In this document: positions 12,501 through 24,500 of the stretch, one piece after another
Position numbering within the stretch: the stretch's first letter is position 1
Layout of the letters: every line of letters begins with the position of its first letter
NCBI GenBank assembly: GCA_012931725.1
Contig: CM022951.1
Span: forward strand, 15,284,001 to 15,348,000
DNA from: Litsea cubeba
Taxonomy: Eukaryota > Streptophyta > Magnoliopsida > Laurales > Lauraceae
Direction: 5' to 3'
DNA: 64,000 nt
Made by a program: the position numbers and the translations under genes
The notes under the pieces: generated by a model
Seen by the model: only the letters and a program-made list of their open reading frames with translations
What the model was told of the DNA's origin: nothing
Database searches by the model: none

Positions 12501-15500
12501 TGTCCCGCCCGAGGGGGGGTGTTAAGTAGTTGTTTGTGTAGTTTCCTATCACCAATTGGTTTTGGGATTACTGGCTAGCAACTTTGACATGACAGTCGAT
12601 AAATCGGCCATAGCATGGCGGTGGCCACCGTTACGGCCGATATATCGGCCGCTACGTATCCATGCTTCTGAAAGAGACAGGTGAGTTTCTTGTGACCATA
12701 AGTTTGCATCAAGGGTTGGCTTTAAGTCCTCATCTCTTTGCATTGATTATAGATGAGTTAATTTCTCAAATTCAAGAGTAGGTACCTTCATGTATGTTGT
12801 TTGCAAATAGATTCTGTTAGTGAATGAATCAAGAGATGGCATGAATGTGATACTTGAGAGATGACGAGAGCGTTTTAAAATCCAATGGCTTTAAAATAAG
12901 TCATATATGGGTGGACTATATGAACTACAACTTTAGTAAGGATGTGCGAAGAGATGAAATGCCTATGAGAATTGTAGCTCAAGAGATAATATAAAGGGAT
13001 TCATTCCGATACATTGGCTTGATAATCAGTAAGAATGGAGATTGGAGAGATTGAGGAAGATGTCGAATATGAAATAAGAGCAAGATGGTTGAAGTGGAGA
13101 CTTCCTTCTTAAGTGCTTTGTAATTGGAGCATGCTAGCTAGATTGAAGAAAAAATTTGATAGGATAGCAATCAAACTGGCCATGACTTATGGAGCAGAAT
13201 GTTGGCCAGTCAAGAAGCAATACATGCCCAAAATAAGTATAGTAGAGATGAGAATATTGAGATCAATGTGCGGTAAAATGAGGAAGACAGAATTAGAAAT
13301 GAGCACATTAGGGAGCATGTAAGTGTAGCATCAATAGGTGATAAATTAAGAGAGACTGATTTGACGTGGCTTAGACATGTCTAACGTAGCCCAACAACAA
13401 GAAAGGTGGATAGCCCACCAAGGGAATGGGGTAGGCCGAAGAGGACATAGATGAAAGTAGTAAGGTTAGATCTGAAGAAATGAAACCTATCCAAGGATTT
13501 CATTGAGAATAGATTGGAATGGGGAAATAGAATTCATGTAGCCTACCCAAACATAGTTGGGAAAATGCTCTGATGATGATGTGTCGTGTGTCCATTGCGT
13601 GTGAAGATTTCTTAACATTGTTGCTTTAGCCCATCTTTTCAAGATCACATTTATGAGTTTACCCCTCCAATCAACCCTATTATAAACAAGGCTCGAATTG
13701 ATTCCAAATAATGACATGTCTTTCCTCGTCACTTCAACTAATGACTATTGGTATCCCCCTTCTCATAGACTCATAGTTCCTTTCACTAAGTAACAACTAG
13801 ACAACAATAAAACCTGCGCTAGTTTCATGTTATGATGCATGGATACTTCAAAATGGGCAAGGTATCTCGTATCCAATAGTTCACTTTTTATGTGTAAAAT
13901 CCTTGTCCCTACATGTCTAAAGGCATCTCCCTGTTGTATCCATGCCATATCTGGGCACCATAGGTTTCATGTTATATTTGGAGTTAATTATTTATAGTTA
14001 ATATTGCTTTGTATTACTACCTATGAAAGAAGTTGTTTGTAATTGGGATTATGGTTTCTAGTTGAATGGAAGGACTAAGAAGAGCAAGGCAAAAGTACAA
14101 ACAAAGAGGCTTGATGGAAGATGTTTGTTGTGTGCTCATGCATGATCGTAATCTATTTAATCATCATCATCTTTGTCATGACCTGAAATCCGTGCTTGAG
14201 TGGAGAGGTTTTGTGTGACCATGTGCGATCGTAATCTATTAATTATCATCATCATCATATCATCATCATCTTTGTCATGACCTGTGTAATATCCTGAGTT
14301 ACTTGGGCCTAGGATTAGTCTGGCCCAGGTAGTATTTTAGTTATAGCTTGGCCCAAGTTATAATGGAAGTAGAAGTCCATGCTTAACTTAGTAAGACATC
14401 CCACGTGAGAGAGTTGTAATGGAATAGAGTTGCATGACAACTCTAAACATGAAGTTTGAGAGGAATAAGAATTCCCTCTTCCTTTTATAAATATGGAGAA
14501 CCAACAACCCTTCTGATATATTATATTCATTGAAGAAAAGTCTGAGAGCATTGTGGATTGCAATTTAGGAGAAGGAGAGGAAGACTGCTGATGTCAAATT
14601 CGCATTCAAAGACGACGATTGTCTATCAAAGGTGAGTGAATCTTCCGTAATTATCCAATCCATGCTTTAGTTGATGAGATAGATGCTTGAGAACAATCAG
14701 ATGTTGTGAAATTGTTATTTATGTAAATAGTTTAAACTGATTAATACAACCGGGTTCTGGATTGTGATGGAAGATTGTTGATTTCTTATTTGATTGATGA
14801 TTCATGTGAAAGAAAGAACGGATGATAGTATCTGTGCATATTCTGCACCTATCTATTCCTTGTTACATAGGCAAATTTCTAACGACAAGGGCTGTGGGAC
14901 CCCATGGCCCACTGTAAGATGAATCTGGTCCAGGAATATTGTAAAGGGGTGATGGACGACCCTGGGTATAGTGGACTTAGGTTGAATGGATTTTGTATGA
15001 TCATCTCTGCAACAGTTTTGATGTGTCTGATGCATGAATTACAGCAATTTAGTAGATGATAGTAGTGGGACCCACTACATGGCCTGATCTGGAATCAAGG
15101 CCTCACATCCTGCAGGGGACTCAAGGTCGACCCCTGTGATGGTGGACATCTTGCACAGTGGACCACATCCATGATATATCTGTTAACCATCAAAATTTCA
15201 GGCGTCAATGCACAGATTTGGTCGTTTGTAGTTGTGGGACCCATCTATCGATCAGATCAATGATCAAGACCACACATCTTTTAGAGGAGCCTTGGTCGAC
15301 CATGGTGTAGATGAACATCTGGGGTTTGGAATAATGGGACCCACTGTACAAGTAACTCGAGAAATCTTAGGCGTGAATGGCTGTGTAATCCGTTTTGAGT
15401 TTGTGGGCCCCAGTGAATGATCCAATGATGAATCAGATCCATTGGCATGATACATCAGCCTTGGGCGACCATGACCTAGATGTCTGATCATGGAGTAAAA

Positions 15501-18500
15501 CCAGTGGGACCCACTGGATTTTACTAAGAGGTTCAGACGTGTATTATTCTTGTATTTGTTCTGTACAGGTAGATAAATTTGAGAAGGAAGTCTATTTATG
15601 GAAATAGACTTGGAATAAGTGTAGAAATAATAATTAACTTCCTTACTTAAGTGAAATTAAGTTTTGTGATCAATGTTTAATTAACTATGATTAATTAAAT
15701 AGACTGTAATTGATTATTATGGGTAAGGTTGTATTACATATAGTGTGGGCTCACTATATCACTCTATACCAATTTTGATAAGAAGTGGGGCAACAACCAG
15801 TGAAGTGTGTATGGGTCGGGTCCACACTACTATTGTGTAAATCATTATTAATGAATTTTAATTACTAAATGATTATGAGATATGGTGCATTGGGTTTCAT
15901 ATTTGGAATGTTGGACTTGTGTCCGGATGATAGATGGCTTCGGGCCATGGTGGCCGTTATAGCGGCTGGTCCTTAATGGACGTGAGGGGCCATTATGATG
16001 GCTGGTCCTTAGTGGACGTGTCTGATGAGACAGGGTCATTGTGACCGGTATACATGTATACGATAAGGCCTTTGAGGCGTGGTGATGTGCATGGGCACGG
16101 ATTTGTATGTAAAAGAATTATTAGCGATACTTGATTATGGATTTTAGACTTGCTGAATTATGTGATGTTATATTTTATGTGATTTGTGTAATTAGGAATA
16201 TTCATTCACCAGTAGTACTGATGTTGTGTTACCCCCTTCAGGTAATCATGCTGCGAGTGGGACAGAGCGGAACGATGTTCAGCACGTAGATTTCAACATG
16301 CGTGGCTGACAAGAGAGAACGAGAGAAAGATAATTTAGTAGATAAGGGGATTAGCCCTTAGGAAATCTATTTAATGTTTTAGTATATTATTGATGCAGAC
16401 AGAACATATTAAAGTACGAGTATTTATAACTCATTGATTAATTGAAATTATTATTTGACTTAAATGCCAAATGCTTATGAGAATTATTTGATGAATGTAT
16501 GGTAAATATTACCAAGTTATCACGATCCAGAGATCTGACAGGGCCCCAGACTTTGGGTCGTGACAACCTGAAACCCGAATTTCAATATAATTCCGTCTTT
16601 GTGCTGCGAGTGTAATTTTTCTGCATTTGTGAGATTGCGTCAAATCTAACCGCAACAAAAATATTTTTTTTAAACATCAAACATTGCACAACAAAGCGCA
16701 AGTATTAATAAATCCTAATTATTAATTAACTTTAAATAGTCTAACCAAATAATAAACTAAATCAAACCATATAAACTTTGACCAAATTTAGGGTCTTATT
16801 TCAATTATCCAACATGAATAAGAAACTAAATCAAACTAAACGTTTATCTACGAAGCATTGTTGGAAATCTCTAGACTACGCCATCTGCAATCCACCCTTT
16901 TGTTTCCTGAGGTTTCCTTTTGTATACGTTATCCTGCTTAGGATTTGGGACTGCTTCCTTACCTGTAAAGTCTCGTAGATTGGGTTAGGTTTACAAAAAC
17001 CTAGCAAGTAAGCAAGCCATCAAAATATCACATAGAATCATGCAAATAGGAGCATAGACAAGTAATGATTGCATGAGGTCAAAGGCATGGTTAAACAACG
17101 CGAGATTAGTGAAAGATCAGAATTGCATAATACCATAACATAACATGATAGAACAAATAACAAACTACTAAAAAAAAGGGCGAATCCACATGAGCTAAAT
17201 GAGATGTGTTCTAGCCCCACTTCAAGGCCATCAAAATGCCATACCATGGATATGGTAGGATATGGTAGCCCTTGCTGTTTCTTTTATGGCAGGCTGTCAG
17301 AAGTGGTACCCGAGAATTCCTCAAGGGAATGCATGGCAATCAAAATATGTCCAATCAATTTGGTATCAAGGTATCGTAATCACTTTCAAGGCTAATTGCA
17401 ATTAGTTATATAATAATTGCAAAAGCTCCTGCAGAACAACATGTGGCCCATGCTAAGTTGGTAACAACTTAGTGACGCCAACTTGTTAGGAGTCAAAGGT
17501 TTCCAGTAATACATAGATGATAGACAAATACTCAACAAATAGGGAACCACTCCAGAGCATAAGCAAATATCCATCAAACAACTTCAGGTGGCATGTTCGG
17601 TTTTTTTTTATCGGAAACGAAAATATTCAGAAGTTTTGTCCAAAATGAATTGTGTTTCATTGCTCTAGTCATGTTATGAACATTTGCATTGCCTTAGACT
17701 AATAAAGAAAAATACTTCCTTTAATTTGGATGAATTAATGTAAATACTAGGTTCTCTCTATTCGAACCAGTCCCTGCTTGAACAACATCATTAGGCGGTG
17801 TAATTTTTGATGAAAATGAGGTGGTTGTTCTTATGAGCATAGTAACTAAATCTCACCCAAAACAATAGAAGCACCAACAAAAAACTTCTCCTCATGGAAC
17901 CCATTAACTGTATCTTCTTAAAATCAATAATATGTTTCTCAAATAGCCATTTAACCAAAGTAACTGGAAATATAAACCAAATCTTGTACATCAAGCATAT
18001 GCACACATTGAGTGGAAACTAGAAGATGTAGGGTTTCTAGGCAATTTAAGCTCCTGTCATTTAAAAATCTAGCAGTCCGTTCCCATAATTGGAGCCCACC
18101 TGAACATGATATAGCCACACTTTCGGTACCAAAGTCTCTGGCGGTTTTATTAGGAATAAGCCAACGGCTATTTATAAGAATATAATGACTCAAAATAGGA
18201 AATTTAATCACATCCATTATAAGAAACCTAATCAGGAAATAATTGGAAATCTAATCACAAGAGGAAACCCAATCACATCCATAATAGGAAACATAATCAC
18301 AAATACTTGTAAGGTGCAAAATCAGCCATGCAGTGAATGACGTCGGTCGTAGGTGTCAAGGAAGAAAATAAGGTTGTTGGGTGAGGAGGGAACGGAATGA
18401 TGGAAGAAAAATGGAGAGAAAGATGGATCTACAGATAGACAGTGACCAACCAGCAAAGCATTATGGACATTTTGGCAAAATAAAAGGAGGATATGTTTAT

Positions 18501-21500
18501 TCTGAACAAATCAGAGTGGTGCAGTGGAAGATTATTCAAGGCTTTTGATCTGCAATATCGGTATTTCTTTTCATTAGTAAAAGTTAAGTTTACTAAGGAG
18601 TTTCCTATCACGATTGGTCTACACCAAGGCTCAGCGTTAAGCCCGTACTTGTTTGCCCTAGTTATGGATGAGATTACAAGACATATCCAGGATGAGGTGC
18701 CGTGGTGTATGCTATTTGCAGATGACATTGTTTTAGTGGATGAGATGAGAGGAGTGAATGCTAAACTAGAATTGTGGCGGAAAACATTAGAGACAAAAGG
18801 GTTTAGGCTAAGTCGATGCAAAACGGAATATATGGAATGCAAGTTTAGTCAAAGTAGGACACCTGGTAACATAGAAGTAAGTTTGGGCACACAAAAGATT
18901 GTAGAGAAAGAAAACTTTAGGTACCTTGGATCTATGGTGCAACAGGATGGAGGGATTGATACTGATGTAAGTCACAGGATTCAGGCCGGGTGGACCAAAT
19001 GGAGGAGTGCTTCGGGGGTCTTGTGTGATCGGAAAGTCCCCCTCAAGGTTAAAGGAAAGTATTATAAGGTGGCGGTACGACCAGCGTTGTTATATGGATC
19101 AGAGTGTTGGGCAGTAAAGCATAATCATGTCAAGAAGATGGAAGTTGCGGAGATGAGAATGCTAAGATGGATGTGCGGGATCACAAGGAGAGATAGGATT
19201 AGGAATGAGGAGATTAGGGGAAAAGTAGGAATAGCACCGATTGGAGATAAAATGAGAGAAAATCGACTGAGATGGTTCGGCCATGTTAGAAGGCGTCCAA
19301 CGGAGGCACCTGTTAAAAGGTGTGAAAGCATGGAGATTGCCAGGAGTAGGAGTGGGAGAGGGAGACCCAAGAGAAGTTGGAAAGAAACTATTAAACATGA
19401 CCTTGCCTACATGGATCTAACGGAGGACATGGCCCTAAACAGATTTGATTGGCGTCGTCAAATCCATATAGCCGACCCCACCTAGTGGGAAAAGGCTTGG
19501 TTTGGTTTGGTTTGGTTTAGTAAAAGTTAAGTTTATAAGAATATTCAAGTCAAAGAAGAGAAAACTTTAAGACTTCATAGTTACTTGGAAATGTGAAGCC
19601 AAGTACTCATTAAGATATGGGTGAGTGTTCATCCAGAATGTTGTGTAGCATTTAGGCTCATCAGATATGCTGTCTAGCGTACTATGGGTCAGTTAATCAA
19701 CAATGTTGTTGAGTATGAGTTTGTGGAGCGCATGAAGTTGTAATACCCATCATCAGTCAATCAGAAGTTATGTTTGGAGAAAATCAAGCTGACAGTCCCT
19801 CATCACATTTGTTGCACAAGAAAGCAGATATATAGTGTTCAGTTCAAGTTGATACATTTGTATCTATTTTCCAGCTTGAGGATTAGGATTTCTCATTATG
19901 ATGTAATTAGGTTTTCTAGTATGATTAGGAGGTTTAGGTTTCCTAGTTTGAGTTGATGTCTTTGGTTCTAATCTATAAATAGCCATTGGTTATTTGCAGT
20001 AAAGTAAATCAATCAATTTAGTTAATAAAAGACCAAATAATCCAGTCAAGATGTAGCCCTAACATTTAAACAGAGGGAACAAAAGTAAGGAAGAAAAGGG
20101 GAGAGAAAGAAGGAAGGAAATGGAAAAAGAAAGTGGAGAGAGAGAGAGAAAGACAGAGAGAGATTGGATTTAGGTTTTGGGTTTCTAGTTGAATGGAAGA
20201 AGGAAGAAGAATAAGTGAGTACAAGAAATGAAGAGGTTTTAGGGAGAGATTGTACAATTGTATTTTATTAATATGAGGTTTTTGCAATATTTACTAAGAT
20301 GCCACAAATTATCCTCATTACAAATCGTCATCGTCATCAATTCATCACCATCAAACCCTTGTCCCAACCATGTTGGGGTCACCTACATGAATTTTGTTTT
20401 TCCATTGTAGTCTATCTGGGGCCAAATTCTTGGATAGGTTACACTTCTTCAGATCTATCCTTACTACTTCCGTCCATGTCCTCTTCGACCGACCCTCTCT
20501 ATAGAAAAACTTCTCACCGGCATTATTGCTGGCCAGTATTGAACATTTCCAAACCATCTCAAAGGAGTCTCTCTTAGCTCATCACCGATGGCTTCTACCC
20601 CTAAATGCTCCCAAATAAGGTCCTTTTTTATTCTATATTTCCTGGTTTTACCACACATCCATCTTTTGTTTGTCTGTGCCATTTTACCGCACATCCATCT
20701 GCCAATCACAAAGCACTCTAGAAAACCCTCATAATTTCAAATTAGGACCAAAATTAAGCAAATTATGCAAAAGCCATTTATCTGTCAACTGAAGTTCTAT
20801 GTATGTTTATATAAGAGAGCACAATGTTCTTTTTTAAAGATTATTGTACTTGTGTATATTATAAATGCTTAAATGTTTTTAATACTTCAGGGATTTTTTC
20901 CAGGTTAAGGAAAATGGGATTTCTTACACAATCTCACTGGAGGGTCAGAAAACAGGATTTTATGCAGATCAACGTGAAAACCGTTACTTTATATCATCAA
21001 TTTCAGAAGGTCGGAGAGTGCTTGATATTTGTTGCTACAGTGGCGGATTTGCTCTAAATGCAGCATATGGTGGTGCTGCAGATGTCATTGGTATAGTATT
21101 GAATATACTAAAATTGTCTTTTGTGCTGTCTTTGGCTCAGAACTTTTTGATCTTTAACCTAAATGAATGATGAGAAATCATAAGAATAAAGTATGTTCTA
21201 AAAAACTGTGATACAGTGGTAGCAAGGTTGTCTATATAAAACCAAAGAATCTCCGAAAATGAGTCAACTTGGATGTAGTCCTGAGTTCTAACTTGATTTG
21301 ACTTGGTCCAACTCAGGTAAGTCTCATTTTTGGCTGGCTTGGACAGTGTGACTTTTCAGATGCTGAGCAAAAAGTTGCTTTTAACTTTTGACAGCTCGTT
21401 TTTCCATCTTTGACCTGTTATGGGGATAGATATTTAATATTAACATTTAACAACCCTATTGATGACTGCAACGATGAGAATTGATATGAAATGTTAAATT

Positions 21501-24500
21501 ATTTGTTTTCTCCTAATATCAACTCTAAGAAATTATATTTTCTTCAATTTTCCTTTTGAAAAGAGTTTTCTTTGCCCTTTCTATTTAATCTATTTATAAT
21601 TTTTTTTTCATTTTTAGGGCTAATTAAATAGAATGAGTCCTGCTACATGGACTAACCCATGGACCGATCCATGGACTAACTCCATAGTTTTGGGGGGAAA
21701 ATCACCTCACATCATGTGATTTTCCCCCCAAAACTATGGGGTTTGTCCATGGACTAACTCCATGAGTTAGTCCATGTAGACTTTTTGAAATAGAATTGTA
21801 TGACTTGGATCAGCTTAAATGGCCCTGTTTCTGTCAACGCCATGTCCCACCTTGGAACCAAAATACTTTGCTTGAATAGAAGTAATTGGAACTATAACTA
21901 ATTTCTTAAATCCATTTCTTATTTCTTCTATTTTTCATAGTGTGGGTGATATTGATACCTAAACTTGGGTCTAATGGGACGGACAAGTAATTCTCATTAA
22001 TTCCTACCTCTATGATTGTAGTCTTTTTTTAAATTTATATAATATGTGTAATAATTGAAGTCCTCGTTTTCTAGGCATTGATACCTCAGTGCCTGCTTTG
22101 GAGCTTGCAAAAGAAAATATCCTTCTTAACAACTTGGATCCAAGAAAAATATCATTTTCAAGAGAAGATGCAACTGAGTTTATGAAAGATGCTTCTTCAA
22201 GGCATCAGTCATGGGATTTAGTTATACTAGATCCGCCAAAATTAGCACCTCGAAGAAAGGTACCTACTTAATTTTGAAGTTCCTATTCAAAGAAAATTGA
22301 TTTTAGGTTTATACATGTACTTTGTCATGTTTGTAACTCCCACTTGTCGTAGTTTCTTGTAATTCCAAATTTTAATGGTTAGCACTAAAAATGTGTTTAC
22401 TTTACAACTCCCCAAATTAAGATTATCCATATGAAACTACCTTGTTTATGAGGATTATTTCTCTACTTCTCATCATCCTAGAAAATATATTGTTTTAAAA
22501 TATATAAAAATGGCACATATTGGTATAAATTGAAGTAGTTTTCATTGTGTGAATTGTTAATGTGTTAATGATGCTGCTGCTCCAAGCCCAGATTTGCAGG
22601 CCCATTTAGGCCCAGGCCCATACTTTGTTCTTATCATTAGTCACAGTCATAGCCTCATGTACATACTAATTTAGTTAGCTAATTAATAGGATCTAGATTT
22701 GCTTAATGGATTAGTTGATTGTAATCAGGGCTTTCAGCCCCTATATATATATGAGATACAAACGACCCTCAAAGGGATCGAATTCCATTCATTCTCTCAC
22801 ATTCACATGGTATCAGAGCCCCTGTACAGTGAATGTTTTATCATCTTCCATGTCTTGGAAGCCAATCTGTGATCATATGGGATCATCTTCTTCAGTCAAA
22901 GCCAATCTGTGATCATCATCTTCAATCAGATCTGCTCCGATCATCCCTGATCATCTCAGATCAGGCGTGGCCCACCTGTGATCAGGCGTGGCCCATTTCA
23001 GCAGTCTTCTCCAAAGTGGTCGACCAAATATTCTCTTATTTGTGAAGATTTTTACAAGATTTTTTGATCATCAGAAGTGGGCCTTCTACCTGTTTTTGTA
23101 TCAACGAAATTTGTTGGGTTGGTTCTCATCTCGGCCGTTCAAAATCCTGGATCTGGATTTGTTTTGGTTGAAACCACTTCCATCAGCTGCGTAATTATCC
23201 TGTTCAATCATCCCTTCTCCTTGATCTATCCAAAGATCATCAGGTGGGGCCCAGACTTCCTGTTTGCTCCCTGACGACCTGGACGAGTTTACTGTTGGGG
23301 TTGTTTTTTTTTCCGGAATCTGTCATATCGGCTCACAGACAAGGTCATCTCTCTCTTTGCTTCTTGTTCAGGCTTATTCTTTGTGGATCTTCTCTGTTGT
23401 TAAGATCAGGAGTGGCCCACAAGTGATCATCATCATCAGCTGCTGCTGATCATCCAGAAGTAGGCCTGATCAACTCAGATTCAGAAGTGGCCCACCTGTG
23501 ATCATAATCACCATATCAGCGGAATCACCTATCTTGGTTGTCTGGTGCTCTTCTGTTTTATGATCATTTTTTCAAGATTTATGGCTCATCAGAGGTAGGC
23601 CATCTATAATTTTATGTGATATTTATGTTATATCAAGAAGATTTCATCACGGCCGTCCAATATTGTGGATTTTGATCCAATTGGAGTGGATCTTCTTCCA
23701 CTAGTGTCGTATTTTGGTTGTCCTCTTATCCTCACTATCTGATCAGATATCTGATCATCATCTGGGGCCCACGTGGAGTTTTTTCCACTAACGACTGTGG
23801 ACGTGTGGAGTTTTTCCTTGTTGCTGGTTGACTGTTTCGCTGGCAGTGCTACTGTTGAACTGTTGTGCTGCTCTCTGCTGTTGGCTGACTGTTTGGCTGG
23901 CTGTGTTTCTTTCTTCTGCAATTATTGTGACTGGTTGTCAATCTCTGTGGGTCCCACGTGGTCATCCAGATCTCAGATCTTGGCTTGATCTTTTGCTGCT
24001 GGTTGTTACAAATGGAGAAATCTGAAATTCATTTAATCAAGTTTAATGGTACCAATTATCCATCCTGGTCTTTCCAATTCGAACTTTACCTCGAAGGTAA
24101 AGAATTATGGGGCCATATCTCTGGGACTGATCCCAAACCAACAGAGGATGAAAAGAAAATTGTGTCCTGGAACACGAAAGATGCTAAAATCAAAACTTGG
24201 ATTCTTGGGTCCATGGAACCTCAGTTTTTCATGAATTTGAAACCTTACAAAACAGCCCAGGATATGTGGAACTATCTAAAGAAAATATATCATCAGGGGA
24301 ATTCTGCACGCCAGTATCATTTGGAGTTTGAAATCGCAAACTATATGCAAGGCACTTCCTCAATTCAAGAATATTATTCTGGTTTCCAGAATTTATGGGC
24401 AGAATTAGATGAAATCAAATATGCAGATGTCTCCGCACAAGTTCTTCCAGAATTGCTGAATATACTCGCAACTAGTCATCGGGATCAATTTCTCATGAAA

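Larger units (their letters stand above)
7694..12664. mobile_element. Non-autonomous hAT-like element (about 756 bp of its own), split by two later insertions
   Basis: Ends are CAAGGATG...TAGCGG on the left and, read inward on the other strand, CATGGATACGTAGCGG on the right, giving an imperfect inverted repeat. The 8-bp direct repeat CTTCTGAA at 7686-7693 and 12665-12672 is the duplication size of hAT transposition and lies at the exact breakpoint of the old LINE. Many copies of GTAGCGG in both orientations crowd both ends (7706-7730, 11623-11697, 12212-12267, 12640-12655), like the subterminal binding sites of hAT transposases. The middle is AT-rich and codes for nothing. Net length after removing the copia (7731-11627) and miniature LTR (12277-12594) insertions is 756 bp. 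Confidence 0.82.
6508..20903 (+). other. Methyltransferase intron A-B, about 14.4 kb
   Basis: Expanded almost entirely by transposons: two generations of RTE LINEs, a hAT-like element, a copia element, a miniature LTR element, a solo LTR and a reverse RTE remnant, each listed separately. Bases 6528-6764 hold only T-rich sequence. The acceptor is GATTTTTTCCAG ending at 20903. Confidence 0.8.

Noticed and set aside
23958..24011. Upstream extension of the copia gag frame before the ATG at 24012
   Set aside because: It starts at a GTG, has no gag similarity, and belongs to the repeat-rich leader; MEKSEIHLIKF is a normal copia gag start.
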